Of a DNA stretch of 64,000 nt, positions 49,235 to 57,194 are shown piece by piece. The stretch is taken from NCBI GenBank assembly GCA_002314885.1, contig DCHT01000044.1, forward strand, positions 41,953 through 105,952, written 5' to 3'. The notes beneath the pieces are model-generated. The model made no database searches. It was not told where the DNA came from and worked only from the letters and a program-made list of their open reading frames with translations. The translations under genes and the position numbers were made by a program. How positions within the stretch are numbered: the stretch's first letter is position 1; each line of letters opens with the position of its first letter. This DNA comes from Bacteroidales bacterium UBA1745. GTDB taxonomy: Bacteria > Bacteroidota > Bacteroidia > Bacteroidales > UBA932.

Positions 49235-50218
49235 GTGAAAGGTTGGAAGGCATTCAAGGCCTGGCTGACCAGGCTGACTAAGACCGACGGGAGAGATTGG
49301 GTAATGCTGCTCTTTTCTCTCCTGTTGGCTTTCAGTATATGGCTCATACATAACCTCTCGCTCAAGGATACGGCTGATGTGACCGTTATGGTCGAGGCCC
49401 ATTCCAACATCGAGGGCCGTTCCGACGTGTCCTCGAACGTCGTTTCCGTGACTGCTGAGTGCTATGCTACCGGCTTCAATCTGCTGCGCGCCAACTGGTT
49501 CTTGAAGAACAAGATACGCCCGGTGGTATTCGACGCTGAGCATCTCCAGTACGACGGAGGTGACAGCTATTCGATAGGGGAGAAGGCCCTCGCGGCCTAT
49601 TCCAAGGACATTTTCGGCAGCCATCTGCGCGTCGAGGTCTTCAGGTTCGAATCCATCACTTTCGAGTTCGCCGTGAACGAATCCAAGACCGTTCCGGTGC
49701 AGTTCGTGGGTGAACTCAGCTGCAAGCCTCAGTATATGATGGAAGACGACATCCATTTCACTCCGGACTCTATCACCCTGACCGGTGAGCCGCGTGTGCT
49801 GGAAAAGATTACTTCAGTCAGCACAATGCCGCTCTACCTGCTTGATATGGACAAGGATCACTCCGGAACAATCAAGCTCAGGCCGATCAAGGATGCTCGT
49901 ATGAGCACCAAGCCGGTTTCATATTCCATTGAGGTGACCAGATATGTCGAGATGAGCGAAACTTATCCCCTCACTGTCACCAATCTTCCGGACGACAAGG
50001 TCCTGATGCTCATACCTGATGCGGTTGAGGTGCGTTTCCGCGTGCCTTTCCAGTCCGGAATCAATCCGACTGCGAATGCATCCTTCCACGTTGACTATGC
50101 CGATTTCCTGAAATCCGTTTCCGGTAAATGCATAGTCCGTGCGGACAGGGAGATGCCGGGCGTGATATCCTGGAGTGCCGAGCCGGAACTCGTGGAGTGC
50201 ATCGTGGGGGACAAGTAG
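49235..50218 (+). CDS. YbbR-like domain protein
   Basis: The protein has 327 residues and probably starts with GTG at 49235. One membrane segment lies near residues 25-42 (WVMLLFSLLLAFSIWLIHNL), followed by repeated YbbR-type beta domains outside the cytoplasm (pattern around FELAVNESKTVPVQF and PLYLLDMD). In Firmicutes the YbbR protein CdaR controls diadenylate cyclase; no cyclase gene is next to it here. It lies two bases upstream of coaE. Confidence 0.85.
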   Translation: MKGWKAFKAWLTRLTKTDGRDWVMLLFSLLLAFSIWLIHNLSLKDTADVTVMVEAHSNIEGRSDVSSNVVSVTAECYATGFNLLRANWFLKNKIRPVVFDAEHLQYDGGDSYSIGEKALAAYSKDIFGSHLRVEVFRFESITFEFAVNESKTVPVQFVGELSCKPQYMMEDDIHFTPDSITLTGEPRVLEKITSVSTMPLYLLDMDKDHSGTIKLRPIKDARMSTKPVSYSIEVTRYVEMSETYPLTVTNLPDDKVLMLIPDAVEVRFRVPFQSGINPTANASFHVDYADFLKSVSGKCIVRADREMPGVISWSAEPELVECIVGDK

Positions 50219-50219
50219 G

Positions 50220-50810
50220 ATGAAGGTCGTCGTCGTAACGGGCGGCATAGGCAGCGGAAAGTCGCTGGTCTGTGCGATGCTGGCCGAAAGGGGAGTCAGG
50301 ACCTACGACTCCGACACGGCGGCAAAAAGATTATATGACACTGATGCTCAATTGCTTGCATCTGTCGTAGATATGTTCGGAACAGGAGTTCTGGACAAAG
50401 ATGGGAAGCTGGACCGAAAGGCTCTCGGAGCCATCGTTTTCAGCGATCCCGAGAAGCTTTCGAAGCTTGAGGCGCTGGTTCATCCGGCGGTTTTCAGGGA
50501 CTTCGCTTCCTGGAAGGCTGGCTTCGGAGAAGACGGATTCGTGGTCTATGAGTCGGCGATAGCCCTGGAAAAGGGACTGCCGGACGGCTTTGCGGACGAA
50601 ATCGTCTATGTGGATGCTCCGGTGGAGGAGCGTGTGGCAAGGGCCTGCGCCAGGGACGGCAGGTCGAAGACGGACACCGAGGCCCGCGTAAGGGCTCAGG
50701 CTTCGTCGAAAAGTGATCCCCGGATCACATATCTGATAGAGAATAACGCAACGGTCAGGGACCTTGAGGAAAAGGTTGCTGCCCTATATGACAAATTGAT
50801 AAGAAAATGA
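50220..50810 (+). CDS. coaE: dephospho-CoA kinase
   Basis: The protein has 196 residues. It phosphorylates dephospho-CoA in the last step of coenzyme A synthesis. The P-loop GGIGSGKS is at residues 8-15 and the substrate region includes YDSDTAAKRLYD and HPAVFRDF. The frame is open upstream to 50175 inside the YbbR gene, but family proteins begin at this P-loop; ATG at 50220 is used. It overlaps the next gene by four bases. Confidence 0.95.
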   Translation: MKVVVVTGGIGSGKSLVCAMLAERGVRTYDSDTAAKRLYDTDAQLLASVVDMFGTGVLDKDGKLDRKALGAIVFSDPEKLSKLEALVHPAVFRDFASWKAGFGEDGFVVYESAIALEKGLPDGFADEIVYVDAPVEERVARACARDGRSKTDTEARVRAQASSKSDPRITYLIENNATVRDLEEKVAALYDKLIRK

Positions 50811-51247
50811 AGACAAATCTTGCAAGAATCCTTTCTGTATCAGGCCAGAGCGGTCTGTACCTTTACATTTCCCAGGCTCGTAACGGTGCCATCGCCGAGT
50901 CCCTCATCGACAAGAAGAGGACCGTTTTCGGTATGAGCAGCCGCATCACCACCCTTGCTGACATCGCCATCTACACCGACGAAGGCGAAATGAAGCTCAA
51001 GGACGTTTTCGAGGCTCTTCACGCAGCCCTCGCTGACGCTGATGCACCTACTTCAAAGGCTAATCCTGAGGAGATCAAGGCCCTCTTCGCAAAGGCTATC
51101 CCTAACTACGACGGCACCCGCTTCTATGTGTCTCATATGAAGAAGGTTGTCGATTGGTACAACTGCCTCAAGAACTATGCATCCCTCGAGTTTATGACTG
51201 ACGAGGAGATCGAGGCCGAGTACAAGAAGGGCTCAGACGAGGAATAA
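50807..51247 (+). CDS. DUF5606 family protein
   Basis: The protein has 146 residues. It has the pattern MKTNLARILSVSGQSGLYLYISQARNGAIAESLIDKKRTVF and a C-terminal helix with HMKKVVDWYNCLKNYASLEF. I recognise it as the small cytoplasmic DUF5606 type found in Bacteroidota next to coaE or similar housekeeping genes; its function is unknown. It overlaps coaE by four bases and rimO by one. Confidence 0.85.
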   Translation: MKTNLARILSVSGQSGLYLYISQARNGAIAESLIDKKRTVFGMSSRITTLADIAIYTDEGEMKLKDVFEALHAALADADAPTSKANPEEIKALFAKAIPNYDGTRFYVSHMKKVVDWYNCLKNYASLEFMTDEEIEAEYKKGSDEE

Positions 51248-52560
51248 TGGAGAAACTCCAGATACAGACACTGGGCTGCTCCAAGAACAGGGTGGACAGC
51301 GAGCATATCCTCTCCCAGCTGGAGGGTCTCTATGAGATCGTTCCGGAAGAGGCCGTGGAGCCTGTCGACTACCTTCTGATCAACACCTGCGGCTTCATCG
51401 GCGACGCCAAGGAGGAATCCATCAATGCGGTGCTCGAAGCGGTTGAGAGAAAGAAGGCCGGTGAGATAGGCAAAGTTATCGTACTTGGCTGTCTTTCAGA
51501 GAGATACAAGGCTGACTTGCCTGCTCTCATCCCTGAGGCTGACGGCTGGTTCGGAGCTCGTGAATACGATGATCTCTACGAGGCCCTGGGTGTCGTTCCA
51601 GACGAATCCAAGGTCTGTGAGAGGCATCTCACCACTCCTGAGCACTACGCCTTCCTGAAGATCTCCGAGGGCTGCGACCGCCGCTGCTCCTACTGTGCAA
51701 TTCCGCACATCAGGGGAGCTCACAGGTCCGTGCCTATGGAGGATCTCGTCGAGGAAGCCAGGCTGCTTGCGCTCAAGGGCGTGAGGGAACTGGTCGTGAT
51801 AGCTCAGGACACCACCTATTACGGTCTGGATCTGTATCATCGCCGTGCCCTTGCGGAACTGCTCCAGAAGCTTTCCGAGGTGGACGGCATAGAGTGGATA
51901 CGCATCCACTATTCATATCCGGCTGACTTCCCGGATGACGTGCTCGACCAGATGGCGAACAACCCTAAGGTCTGTGCGTATATGGACATTCCTCTCCAGC
52001 ACATATCCGACAAGGTCCTGGACAATATGCACCGTCACGTGACGGGCGAGTGGACCAGGAACCTCATCAGGAAGATGCGTGAGAGGGTGCCAGGAGTCGT
52101 CCTCCGCACCACGATGATCGTAGGTCATCCGGGCGAGGGCAAGAAGGAATTCCAGGAACTTCTGGATTTCGTGCGCGAAGCCCGTTTCGAGAGGCTCGGC
52201 GCATTCACCTACTCCGAGGAAGAGGGCACCTGGGGCGCCGCAAACCTCAAGGATACGGTGACCAAGAAGACCAAGCAGGCCCGTCTGGATGCCCTTATGG
52301 AACTTCAGGGACAGATATCCCTCGAGTATAACCAATCCCGCGTGGGAACTCAGGAGAAGGTCGTGATCGACAGTTTCTCCGACGGAGTATTCGTCTGCCG
52401 CAGCCGCTTCGAGAGCCCTGAGGTGGACGGCGAAATACTCGTGAAATATGTGCCTGCCGCCTTCGACGGCGTGGACCCATATTCTATGATAGGCGAATTC
52501 ATCGACGTCCGCATAGTCGGTGCCGATGAATACGACCTCATCGCCGAGCCACTTGCTTAA
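51247..52560 (+). CDS. rimO: ribosomal protein S12 methylthiotransferase RimO
   Basis: The protein has 437 residues. It is a radical SAM enzyme with two iron-sulfur clusters that adds a methylthio group to Asp88 of ribosomal protein S12. The N-terminal UPF0004 domain has the cysteines in TLGCSKNRVDSE, NTCGF and VLGCLSERY. The radical SAM motif is CDRRCSYCAIPHIRG and a TRAM domain ends the protein. The SKNRVDSE sequence distinguishes RimO from MiaB. Confidence 0.96.
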   Translation: MEKLQIQTLGCSKNRVDSEHILSQLEGLYEIVPEEAVEPVDYLLINTCGFIGDAKEESINAVLEAVERKKAGEIGKVIVLGCLSERYKADLPALIPEADGWFGAREYDDLYEALGVVPDESKVCERHLTTPEHYAFLKISEGCDRRCSYCAIPHIRGAHRSVPMEDLVEEARLLALKGVRELVVIAQDTTYYGLDLYHRRALAELLQKLSEVDGIEWIRIHYSYPADFPDDVLDQMANNPKVCAYMDIPLQHISDKVLDNMHRHVTGEWTRNLIRKMRERVPGVVLRTTMIVGHPGEGKKEFQELLDFVREARFERLGAFTYSEEEGTWGAANLKDTVTKKTKQARLDALMELQGQISLEYNQSRVGTQEKVVIDSFSDGVFVCRSRFESPEVDGEILVKYVPAAFDGVDPYSMIGEFIDVRIVGADEYDLIAEPLA

Positions 52561-52589
52561 GTGGCCTGTTAATTGCAGTCTCAAGCTAT

Positions 52590-53507
52590 ATGAAAATATT
52601 GAAATTCATAGTTTTAGCCCTTTCGCTGGCGCTCTGCTGCTCCTGCGGACCGTCAGTCTATACTATGCAGCTTGAGATGCGCGATCCCTCCGATGCCGGC
52701 TACGACTTCACCGGCAAGTCCGTGTCCATAGTCTATGTCTATGGAGCCGAACCTGGGGACTCGACCTTCTCCGCTGCTCTGGCGGACGGGCTCGCTACCG
52801 GCTTCGAACAGGATTATTTCGAGGGGGAAGTCGCAATTCCTCTCTATGTACTTCCGTATGAACCAGGCTCCAATTATGCGGCGAAGGACACCCTTGCCGA
52901 CCTGATCTGCGCCCTGAACAGCGATGTGGTGGTGCTGATCGACGAACCTAAGTTCTCGGAGCCATCCTTCTCCGAGGTTTCCGATGCCCAGACCTGCACT
53001 TTCAAGCAGCCTTTCGAGATAGGTGTCTATGTGATGGACTCCTACGACAGTGCCGACACCGTCCGCTCCTACAGGGGGCAGGCCGTGTTCAAGGTTCCGG
53101 TGGATGTTTCCGGCGTGATGACGCAGGAAGAGCTTCTCTGCAGGGCCAGGGCTGCCTGCGCCGAGAAGGCAGAGGAGGGGGGCAGGACCATCGCCTCCAA
53201 GTTCACTCCGGTGTGGACCCGCGAGGAACACGGTATCTATTTCTACAATACGGACAAATGGCTGGAGGCCGCCGATATGGCCGCCGCCCTCGATTACAAG
53301 GGTGCTATGGTGAAGTTTATGGAGCTGGTTAAGAGCGGTTCCGTGGGCCAGAAGTCCGCTGCGGCCTACGATGTCGCCTTCTGCTGCTATATGCTCAGGG
53401 AGTATGAACTTGCAGTTCAGTGGCTCAATATCAGCAACGATTACGCTGAACTTCCGAGGACTTCCTGGCTGCGCCGTAAAATCTTGAACAGAGCCCACAT
53501 TCTCTAG
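52590..53507 (+). CDS. envelope lipoprotein (DUF6340-like)
   Basis: The protein has 305 residues. A signal peptide rich in leucine ends in LCCSC, with lipidation at one of the cysteines 16-19. A central domain begins SVSIVYVYGAEPGDSTF, and the C-terminal third has TPR-like helices (AADMAAALDYKGAMVKFMELVKSGSVGQKSAAAYDVAFCCYML). I assign it to the DUF6340-like Bacteroidota lipoproteins with moderate confidence; no function is known. It follows rimO by 29 bases. Confidence 0.75.
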   Translation: MKILKFIVLALSLALCCSCGPSVYTMQLEMRDPSDAGYDFTGKSVSIVYVYGAEPGDSTFSAALADGLATGFEQDYFEGEVAIPLYVLPYEPGSNYAAKDTLADLICALNSDVVVLIDEPKFSEPSFSEVSDAQTCTFKQPFEIGVYVMDSYDSADTVRSYRGQAVFKVPVDVSGVMTQEELLCRARAACAEKAEEGGRTIASKFTPVWTREEHGIYFYNTDKWLEAADMAAALDYKGAMVKFMELVKSGSVGQKSAAAYDVAFCCYMLREYELAVQWLNISNDYAELPRTSWLRRKILNRAHIL

Positions 53508-53538
53508 TTGCTTTATTGGCCGAATTTCATTAAATTTG
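53508..53538 (+). promoter_or_regulatory. promoter of glpABC
   Basis: TTG at 53508-53510 and TAAATTTG at 53531-53538 have 20-bp spacing. It starts right after the stop of the upstream lipoprotein gene, so glpABC can be transcribed independently of nusB-rimO. Confidence 0.65.
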
Positions 53539-53559
53539 TCGGATAAAATCTGACTTAGT

Positions 53560-55188
53560 ATGGCCAATAATCTGAAAGACAATGAATTTGATGTCATCAT
53601 TGTCGGAGGCGGTATAACCGGAGCCGGAACGGCACGCGACTGTTCCCTCAGGGGCCTCCGAGTTCTTCTCATCGAGAGGAACGACATCGCAGACGGTGCG
53701 ACAGGACGCAACCACGGCCTTCTCCACAGCGGCGCACGCTATGCAGTGAAGGACAGCGAATCCGCCACCGAGTGCATCAAGGAGAATATGATACTCCGCA
53801 ACATCGCCCGCAACTGCGTCGAGGACACCCAGGGACTCTTCATTACCCTGCCGGAGGATGCCGAGACCGGTTTCGGACTTGATTATCAGAAGAAATTCAT
53901 CGACGCCTGCATCGCTGCAGGCATTTCCGCAAAGGCTATAGACCCGAAGGACGCCATCCGTATGGAGCCTTCGGTCAATCCTACCCTCATCGGTGCCGTG
54001 CAGGTTCCTGATGGCTCCGTGGACCCTTTCCGTCTCTGCTCCGCAAACGTGCTGGACGCGAAGCTTCACGGCGCGAAGGTCATCACCTACACCGAGGTGA
54101 CCGAGTTCGTGAAGGAGGACAACACCATCAAGGGTGTCAAGGTCCACAATAAGAAGACGGGCGAGGATGCAGTCTATTATGCGCCTGTGACCGTCAACGC
54201 CGCAGGCATCTGGGGACATAGCATTGCCGAGATGGCTGGAGTCCACGTGGGTATGTATCCTGCAAAGGGCGCCCTCCTGGTGTTCGGACACCGCGTCAAC
54301 AACGTCGTCATCAACCGCTGCCGCAAGTCAGCTGACGGCGATATCCTCGTACCTGGTGACACCGTTACCGTCATCGGTACCACTTCCACCAAGGTTCCTT
54401 TCGAGGAATGTGACAATATGAGCGTGACCCGCGAGGAAGTCGAACTCCTCCTCCGCGAAGGCTGCGCCCTCTGTCCTAGCCTCGCCAATACCCGCATCCT
54501 GCGTGCATACGCTGGCGTACGACCTCTCGTCGCATCCGATGACGATCCGACCGGACGCAGCATCAGCCGTGGTATCGTATGCCTCGACCACGAGACCCGC
54601 GACGGCATCAAGGGCTTCATCACCATCACCGGCGGCAAGCTTATGACCTACCGTCTGATGGCCGAGTGGGCTACTGATGCGGTTTGCAGGAAGCTCGCCG
54701 TTGCTGAGCAGTGCAAGACAGCCGTCACTCCGCTTCCTGGTTCTGAGCCAAAGGATCAGTACAGCGAGGTCAAGATCCCTCAGTTCGCTGGTGCAAACCT
54801 CGGTATGAAGGCTTCCATCGGCCGCCAGGGCTCTATGGTCAGAAAGATAGATTTTACAAATGCCGAGGACCGCGAACTCGTCTGCGAATGCGAGCAGGTT
54901 ACTGTCGGTGAGATCAGATACGCAGTCAACGAACTCGGGGTGACTTCCCTCAGGGACCTCCGCCGTCGTACCCGCGTGGGTATGGGTACCTGCCAGGGTG
55001 CCTTCTGCATAGGCAAGGCCGCTGCGGCTCTCGCTGCCGCTCTCGGCAAGCCTGAGATGGCCGATCAGCTCGCCGCTGACTACCTCAATGAAAGGTGGAA
55101 GGGTATGTCCGCTGTAGGCTGGGGTGACACCCTCCGCGAGATGGAATACCTCCAGAGAGTCTACAAATCCTCTAATGAAAGCAAGTAA
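53560..55188 (+). CDS. glpA: anaerobic glycerol-3-phosphate dehydrogenase subunit A
   Basis: The protein has 542 residues. It is the FAD-containing catalytic subunit oxidising glycerol-3-phosphate to dihydroxyacetone phosphate, giving electrons to the quinone pool through GlpC. The FAD motif VIIVGGGITGAGTARDCSLRG is at the N-terminus, followed by DGATGRNHGLLHSGARY. The C-terminal BFD-like [2Fe-2S] domain has CECEQVT and GMGTCQGAFC. Start two bases before glpB makes the operon tight. Confidence 0.95.
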   Translation: MANNLKDNEFDVIIVGGGITGAGTARDCSLRGLRVLLIERNDIADGATGRNHGLLHSGARYAVKDSESATECIKENMILRNIARNCVEDTQGLFITLPEDAETGFGLDYQKKFIDACIAAGISAKAIDPKDAIRMEPSVNPTLIGAVQVPDGSVDPFRLCSANVLDAKLHGAKVITYTEVTEFVKEDNTIKGVKVHNKKTGEDAVYYAPVTVNAAGIWGHSIAEMAGVHVGMYPAKGALLVFGHRVNNVVINRCRKSADGDILVPGDTVTVIGTTSTKVPFEECDNMSVTREEVELLLREGCALCPSLANTRILRAYAGVRPLVASDDDPTGRSISRGIVCLDHETRDGIKGFITITGGKLMTYRLMAEWATDAVCRKLAVAEQCKTAVTPLPGSEPKDQYSEVKIPQFAGANLGMKASIGRQGSMVRKIDFTNAEDRELVCECEQVTVGEIRYAVNELGVTSLRDLRRRTRVGMGTCQGAFCIGKAAAALAAALGKPEMADQLAADYLNERWKGMSAVGWGDTLREMEYLQRVYKSSNESK

Positions 55189-55189
55189 T

Positions 55190-55756
55190 ATGAGATACGA
55201 TGCAGTTATAATAGGTGCGGGCATCGCAGGCACTACTGCCGCAGAAGCCCTTCTCGCAAAGGGTCTCAGGTGTGCGCTTGTCGCACAGGGACGCTCAAAG
55301 AGCAATCCGGACCTCAATGCCCTCGTGGCAAGGGGACTGGCCCTCTATCTCGGTGATGAGGTGCTTTCAGGCGACATCGTGGAGGGCAGGGTAGTGGCTC
55401 TGCACACTCAGAAGCTCGAAGACGTCGCCCTCGTGGCAGACAACTATATACTTGCTTCAGGCAAGTTCTTCAGCCGCGGCATCGTCGCCGATATGGACAG
55501 GGTATATGAACCTATCTTCGGCCTCGACGTGGAATATGACGCAGACCGCAGCAACTGGTTCAATGCCGACTTTGCGGCTGACCAGAAGTTCCTGAGTTTC
55601 GGCGTGAAGAACTACGGTCAGGGCAAGGTCGCTCACGAAGGAGTCGTACTGAGCAATCTCTTCGCAGCCGGAGAGGTCCTCGAAGGCATCTGCTCCCTCG
55701 ACTCAGCGGAAAAGATAGCAGCCTCTGCTGCTGAGGCAGTTTCAAATATCAAATAA
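55190..55756 (+). CDS. glpB: anaerobic glycerol-3-phosphate dehydrogenase subunit B, short form
   Basis: The protein has 188 residues, against about 420 for E. coli GlpB as I recall it. The N-terminal FAD motif MRYDAVIIGAGIAGTTAAEALL aligns with the family start. After about 45 residues the sequence continues directly with the family C-terminal part: NYILASGKFFSRGIVADMDRVYEPIFGLDV, FLSFGVKNYGQGKV and NLFAAGEVLEGI. The middle domain of about 230 residues is missing without any frameshift or stop. GlpB is thought to relay electrons or anchor the complex. It sits between glpA and glpC with a one-base overlap to glpC. Confidence 0.85.
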   Translation: MRYDAVIIGAGIAGTTAAEALLAKGLRCALVAQGRSKSNPDLNALVARGLALYLGDEVLSGDIVEGRVVALHTQKLEDVALVADNYILASGKFFSRGIVADMDRVYEPIFGLDVEYDADRSNWFNADFAADQKFLSFGVKNYGQGKVAHEGVVLSNLFAAGEVLEGICSLDSAEKIAASAAEAVSNIK

Positions 55757-57003
55757 TGTCGGATATGCAGGAACATAGTATAAGCGCAAACAATTTCGAA
55801 CAGTGCCAGAAATGCGCAATCTGTACCACTGTGTGCCCGGTTCTCGCCAACAATGAACTCTATCCAGGCCCTAAGCAGGCCGGTCCTGACGGCGAGCGTT
55901 ACCGTATGAAGAATCCGGTCTTCTATCAGGAGACCCTCAAATATTGTATGAACTGCAAGAGGTGCGAGGTTGCCTGTCCTTCAGGAGTGAAGATTGGCGA
56001 TATGATCCAGAGCGCCAAGCTCGAGTATGGCAAGCGCAGTCACATCATCCGTGACACTACACTCGCCAGCACCGACCTCGTGGGACCTATGGCTTCCGCC
56101 TTCGCCCCTGTTGCCAACCTGGCTCTCTCTATGAAGCCTGTGAAGGCCGTTCTGGACGCCACTATCGGCGTGAGCAAGCATCGCACTATGCCTAAGTATT
56201 CCTCCCAGACCTTCGAGAGCTGGTTCAAGAAGAATGCTGCGGCCAAGCAGGACGGATTCAGGAATCATATCAGCTACTACCACGGCTGCTATGCCAACTT
56301 CAACTATCCTCAGCTCGGCAAGGACTTCGTCGCTGTGATGAACGCTCTGGGCTACGGTGTGCATCTCCTCGACAAGGAGGAGTGCTGCGGCGTGGCTATG
56401 ATCTCTGCCGGTATGAAGAAGCAGGCCACCAAGAAGGCTCAGCATAATGTAAAGGTGATAGGGGAGGCTGTCGCTGCCGGCCGCAAAGTCGTGACCGTCT
56501 CCACTTCCTGCACCCTTACCATCCGTGACGAATATCCTCACCTGCTGGGCGTTGACAATTCCGCTGTCCGCGACAATGTCGTCCTGGTGGAGAAGTTCCT
56601 CTGGCAGGCCCTCTCAGCTGAAAATGTCAAGCTCGTTTGGAAGGAGGACTACAAGGCCAGGGCTGCTTACCACGTGCCTTGCCATCAGGAAGTCCTCGGC
56701 TGGAGCAACTTTACGATCGAACTCCTGCAGATGATCCCGGGTATGGAGCTCACCGTCCTGGACAGCCACTGCTGCGGCATCGGCGGCACCTACGGCTTCA
56801 AGAAGGAGAACTACGAGACCTCCCAGAAGATAGGCCAGCCTCTCTTCGACAGCATCAAGGCAGCCGATCCTGACTTCGTCGCCTGCGAATGCGAGACCTG
56901 CAAATGGCAGATCGAAATGTCCACCGGCTATGCCGTGAAGAATCCTATCAGCATCCTCGCCGAGGCTCTCGACCTCGAAAAGACGATGGAGGCGAACAGG
57001 TAA
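55756..57003 (+). CDS. glpC: anaerobic glycerol-3-phosphate dehydrogenase subunit C
   Basis: The protein has 415 residues. It is the iron-sulfur, membrane-associated subunit passing electrons to quinone. Two [4Fe-4S] ferredoxin motifs are present, CQKCAICTTVCPV near residue 16 and CMNCKRCEVACPS near residue 62. Two CCG-domain motifs follow: EECCGVAM and SHCCGIGGTYG, together with the cysteine-rich ACECETCKWQIE. All cluster ligands look intact. It ends about 190 bases before the susC-like gene. Confidence 0.95.
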   Translation: MSDMQEHSISANNFEQCQKCAICTTVCPVLANNELYPGPKQAGPDGERYRMKNPVFYQETLKYCMNCKRCEVACPSGVKIGDMIQSAKLEYGKRSHIIRDTTLASTDLVGPMASAFAPVANLALSMKPVKAVLDATIGVSKHRTMPKYSSQTFESWFKKNAAAKQDGFRNHISYYHGCYANFNYPQLGKDFVAVMNALGYGVHLLDKEECCGVAMISAGMKKQATKKAQHNVKVIGEAVAAGRKVVTVSTSCTLTIRDEYPHLLGVDNSAVRDNVVLVEKFLWQALSAENVKLVWKEDYKARAAYHVPCHQEVLGWSNFTIELLQMIPGMELTVLDSHCCGIGGTYGFKKENYETSQKIGQPLFDSIKAADPDFVACECETCKWQIEMSTGYAVKNPISILAEALDLEKTMEANR

Positions 57004-57043
57004 GGTCTAGAAATTCAGATTTCCAACTATTTGCTAAATATTT

Positions 57044-57085
57044 GACAATCAGGGCTTTGATACACGTATCAAGGCCCTGATTGTC
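57044..57085 (+). terminator. near-perfect 20-bp hairpin after glpC
   Basis: GACAATCAGGGCTTTGATAC (57044-57063) and GTATCAAGGCCCTGATTGTC (57066-57085) pair at all 20 positions, one as G-T, around a two-base loop. No T tract follows (TAGATATT), so an intrinsic terminator is only one option; an mRNA-stabilising 3' hairpin or a repressor site is another. A partly similar sequence (GATACAATCAAAGGCCTTG) follows at 57100-57118. Confidence 0.55.
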
Positions 57086-57114
57086 TAGATATTCCCGTTG
57101 ATACAATCAAAGGC

Positions 57115-57145
57115 CTTGTTTATTAAAATAAATAAACTAAATTTG
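57115..57145 (+). promoter_or_regulatory. promoter of the SusC/SusD locus
   Basis: CTTG at 57115-57118 and TAAATTTG at 57138-57145 have 19-bp spacing, giving a leader of about 45 bases before the ATG at 57195. Confidence 0.65.
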
Positions 57146-57194
57146 TTCCTATTATTGACACAATAAACAAAACCAATATTCAAACACTTTAATT

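Noticed and set aside
54328..55317. 329-codon open frame on the minus strand
   Set aside because: Antisense to glpA and glpB; no motif, shadow of GC-rich coding sequence.
57044..57118. Two similar sequences considered as CRISPR-like repeats
   Set aside because: Only one strong palindrome and one degenerate partial copy exist; no regular spacers and no cas genes.
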